From JBAZTA01 sp964588175 (GTDB lineage: Bacteria; Omnitrophota; Gorgyraeia; Gygaellales; Profunditerraquicolaceae), in NCBI GenBank assembly GCA_964588175.1, contig CAZPNW010000214.1:1-5237 (forward strand): DNA of 5,237 nt. Direction: 5' to 3'. Of this stretch, positions 4,549-5,237 are shown piece after piece; the first letter of the stretch is position 1; each line of letters opens with the position of its first letter. Under the pieces are notes generated by a model, which was not told where the DNA came from, made no database searches, and worked only from the letters and a program-made list of their open reading frames with translations. The translations under genes were made by a program, and so were the position numbers.

Positions 4549-5237
4549 AACGTTACACGATTACTTTATGCGACGGGCCCAGCTGCATGCACAAGAGATC
4601 AAAGGAGCTGCAGGAGGCCATTGAGCGGGAATTAGGCAAACACGGTATAACAGATAAGGTCGGTATCAATCTTTCCGGTTGCCTGGGGATGTGCGCGCAG
4701 GGGCCGGTCATGATCATTAATCCGGGGTATACCATATACGGTAACCTGAGGGTTGAGGATATCCCGAATATCATTGAAGGGCATTTAATGAAGAATAAAC
4801 CGCTTGCTTCCTTGGTTATCGACGGTGACCATCTCTATAACCGGTTCTTCCGGGTATTTGGAGATGTTAATTTCTTCGGTAAGCAGATGAGGATCGCTTT
4901 ACGTAACTGCGGTATTATCGACCCTGAAAGCATTGATGATTATCTTTCTGTCAGAGGCTATGAAGCCCTGGCGAAAGTATTGACCGATATTTTGCCTGCC
5001 GGGGTCATCGAGGAACTCAAGAAATCAGGGCTGCGGGGCAGGGGCGGTGCCGGCTTTCCGACAGGGCTTAAATGGGACCTGACGGCGCGGGAAAAAAGCG
5101 ATGAGAAATATATCATCTGCAACGCTGATGAGGGGGACCCGGGAGCGTTCATGGACCGCAGTATGATCGAAGGGGACCCGCATACCATTATCGAGGGGAT
5201 GATCATCGGCGGTTACGCCATCGGCTGCGGCACGGGG
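4545..5237 (+). CDS. hydB: NuoF/HydB-type flavoprotein subunit of [FeFe] hydrogenase, 5' part
   Basis: The frame stays open to the window edge, giving the first 231 residues of a protein that is usually about 550-600 long. The N-terminus is a thioredoxin-like [2Fe-2S] domain with C9-x4-C14 (LCDGPSC) and C46-x3-C50 (SGCLGMC). A linker with FFGKQMRIALRNCGIIDPE (110-128) is typical of the HydB/HndC group. The NuoF FMN-binding region follows: GLRGRGGAGFPTGLKW (162-177) and CNADEGDPGAFMDRS (192-206). In the complex this subunit binds FMN and NAD(H), and it is the site where NADH oxidation connects to the iron-sulphur chain leading to HydA. The NADH site completion and C-terminal iron-sulphur domains lie beyond the edge. 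It follows the small [2Fe-2S] gene after 132 bp. Assignment to a hydrogenase rather than respiratory complex I rests on the N-terminal domain and on hydF and rex nearby. Confidence 0.93.
   Translation, partial: MKRYTITLCDGPSCMHKRSKELQEAIERELGKHGITDKVGINLSGCLGMCAQGPVMIINPGYTIYGNLRVEDIPNIIEGHLMKNKPLASLVIDGDHLYNRFFRVFGDVNFFGKQMRIALRNCGIIDPESIDDYLSVRGYEALAKVLTDILPAGVIEELKKSGLRGRGGAGFPTGLKWDLTAREKSDEKYIICNADEGDPGAFMDRSMIEGDPHTIIEGMIIGGYAIGCGTG

Noticed and set aside
4545..5237. Respiratory complex I subunit NuoF
   Set aside because: The N-terminal thioredoxin-like [2Fe-2S] domain and the neighbours hydF and rex favour a HydB-type hydrogenase subunit; no other nuo genes are visible.

Overview
This window carries the left part of an apparent [FeFe]-hydrogenase operon, all on the + strand. 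The order is rex (NADH-sensing repressor), hydF (GTPase scaffold for H-cluster maturation), a membrane-bound Cache/HAMP histidine kinase, a small thioredoxin-fold [2Fe-2S] protein, and the first 231 codons of a NuoF/HydB-type flavoprotein subunit. The flavoprotein runs off the right edge. Its N-terminal thioredoxin-like [2Fe-2S] domain and FMN-site motifs match HydB/HndC of NAD(P)-linked, electron-bifurcating hydrogenases, so a catalytic HydA would be expected just downstream; this is inference, because it lies outside the window.

Layout: positions 1-244 are AT-rich and hold a good sigma70-type promoter (TTGACA, 16 bp, TATACT). A Rex-operator-like inverted repeat lies just upstream of the -35, and a perfect Rex half-site lies just after the expected transcription start. 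Rex, hydF and the kinase form a tightly packed block joined by two 4-bp ATGA start/stop overlaps, suggesting translational coupling. The block is followed by two intergenic spacers that are not plain. The first (102 bp) contains a nested inverted repeat and a second small hairpin abutting the ribosome binding site of the small [2Fe-2S] gene. The second (132 bp) contains eight heptamers organised as a 21-bp higher-order repeat, then an inverted repeat whose 3' arm contains a strong Shine-Dalgarno sequence, then a six-codon mini-ORF that overlaps the hydB start by ATGA. No intrinsic terminator is seen between any of the genes.

How it fits together: when NADH/NAD+ is high, Rex should release its operator and allow expression of its own gene, the maturation factor HydF, and probably the downstream hydrogenase subunits that oxidise NADH and release H2. 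The kinase has a large extracytoplasmic Cache sensor but no response regulator beside it, so its partner and output are unknown.

Organism: an anaerobic, fermentative or syntrophic bacterium of moderate G+C. The AAAAGYY-type intergenic repeats are reminiscent of uncultivated lineages such as Omnitrophota, but this is a weak impression and the phylum cannot be fixed from this sequence. I see no mobile element, CRISPR array, tRNA or rRNA. The most unusual parts are the two structured spacers in front of the hydrogenase genes; whether they are regulatory RNAs or dispersed repeats is open.
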